A stretch of 7,501 nt of DNA from an uncultured Bryobacteraceae bacterium (lineage in GTDB: Bacteria; Acidobacteriota; Terriglobia; Bryobacterales; Bryobacteraceae): contig CAKZVG010000085.1 of NCBI GenBank assembly GCA_937921835.1, positions 1 through 7,501 of the forward strand. The letters run 5' to 3'. Below the pieces are notes generated by a model, which was not told where the DNA came from, searched no databases, and worked only from the letters and a program-made list of their open reading frames with translations. Below, piece after piece: positions 7,236 through 7,501 of the stretch. Every line of letters starts with the position of its first letter. The first letter of the stretch is position 1. A program made the translations under genes and the position numbers.

Positions 7236-7501
7236 TCAAGGCCAGCGCGGCGGGTGGAGACGGACGCCGGCGGTCCCGCCCGGGGGAAACGACAGGGCGA
7301 GGGTCCCGCCGGAGTCGGCGCGCTCCTGGCGGAGCTCCTCGTCATCCACCTCGACGTTATAGACCGCGCCGGGCTTGAGTCCCAGAACAAAGAACCTGCC
7401 GGAGGGCTCCCGGCCCTGGTTGAACTTCATGCCGCGCTCCCCAAACAGGAGGGTAACGGCGCCGACGGCGAGCGCTTCGCGCGGGCGGCGCGGGTCGAGC
7501 A
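7236..7501 (-). CDS. C-terminal end of an unidentified protein (5' end outside window)
   Basis: The frame is open from the right edge to the TGA at 7238-7236, 87 complete codons plus the stop. It begins LDPRRPREALAVGAVTLLFGERG and ends with a short beta-rich module (FFVLGLKPGAVYNVEVDD, then GTLALSFPPGGTAGVRL). This resembles the last strands of a beta-sandwich at the end of a longer, perhaps secreted or carbohydrate-acting protein, but I cannot name it. An ATG at 7430 would give a 64-residue protein on its own. The sensible coding sequence upstream of that ATG favours a longer gene entering from the right. No terminator hairpin is visible in the 19 bases between its stop and the sigma-28-like promoter. 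Confidence 0.6.
   Translation of the reverse strand, partial: LDPRRPREALAVGAVTLLFGERGMKFNQGREPSGRFFVLGLKPGAVYNVEVDDEELRQERADSGGTLALSFPPGGTAGVRLHPPRWP

Noticed and set aside
7236..7430. A stand-alone 64-residue gene starting at ATG 7430
   Set aside because: The same frame continues upstream with protein-like sequence to the window edge, so the end of a longer gene is more likely.

Overview
The window is a high-GC (about two-thirds G+C by eye) bacterial chromosome segment. It is densely packed with short intergenic gaps, and I see no RNA gene, insertion sequence, CRISPR array or phage gene. The best guess for the source is an acidobacterium of the Solibacter/Bryobacter type. The reasons are a TonB-receptor-like protein that opens with a carboxypeptidase-regulatory-like domain, a Tat-exported TIM-barrel isomerase/epimerase, and flagellar genes of a flbD-motA-motB arrangement. 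The taxonomic call is inference, not proof.

Layout, right to left because most genes are on the minus strand. 7501-7236 is the C-terminal end of an unrecognised protein. Directly after it, at 7216-7190, is a close match to a FliA (sigma-28) flagellar promoter, followed by flbD (7166-6903), motA (6913-6065, overlapping flbD) and motB (6051-5248). These encode a small flagellar accessory protein and both subunits of an ion-driven flagellar stator. The stator sequences look more like the MotC/MotD pair of Pseudomonas than E. coli MotA/MotB. yceH (4552-5205, plus strand) converges on motB. It encodes a conserved UPF0502/DUF480 winged-helix protein with a C-terminal coiled coil.

Divergent from yceH, a minus-strand series runs leftward. 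It holds a Tat-signal hydroxypyruvate-isomerase-like TIM barrel (4489-3641), an NCS2/AzgA-type purine permease (3567-2251), a 548-residue protein of unknown function with a GNAT-like segment (2231-585), and the first 143 codons of a TonB-dependent-receptor-like outer-membrane protein (430-1, cut by the window edge). The permease and the GNAT-like gene are only 19 bases apart and probably co-transcribed. The isomerase is 73 bases upstream of the permease and may belong to the same unit.

I found no convincing wholly new system. The points most worth checking are the sigma-28 promoter, the epimerase-like metal site in the exported isomerase homologue, the uncharacterised GNAT-like protein coupled to a purine permease, and a short inverted repeat in the yceH/isomerase divergent gap.
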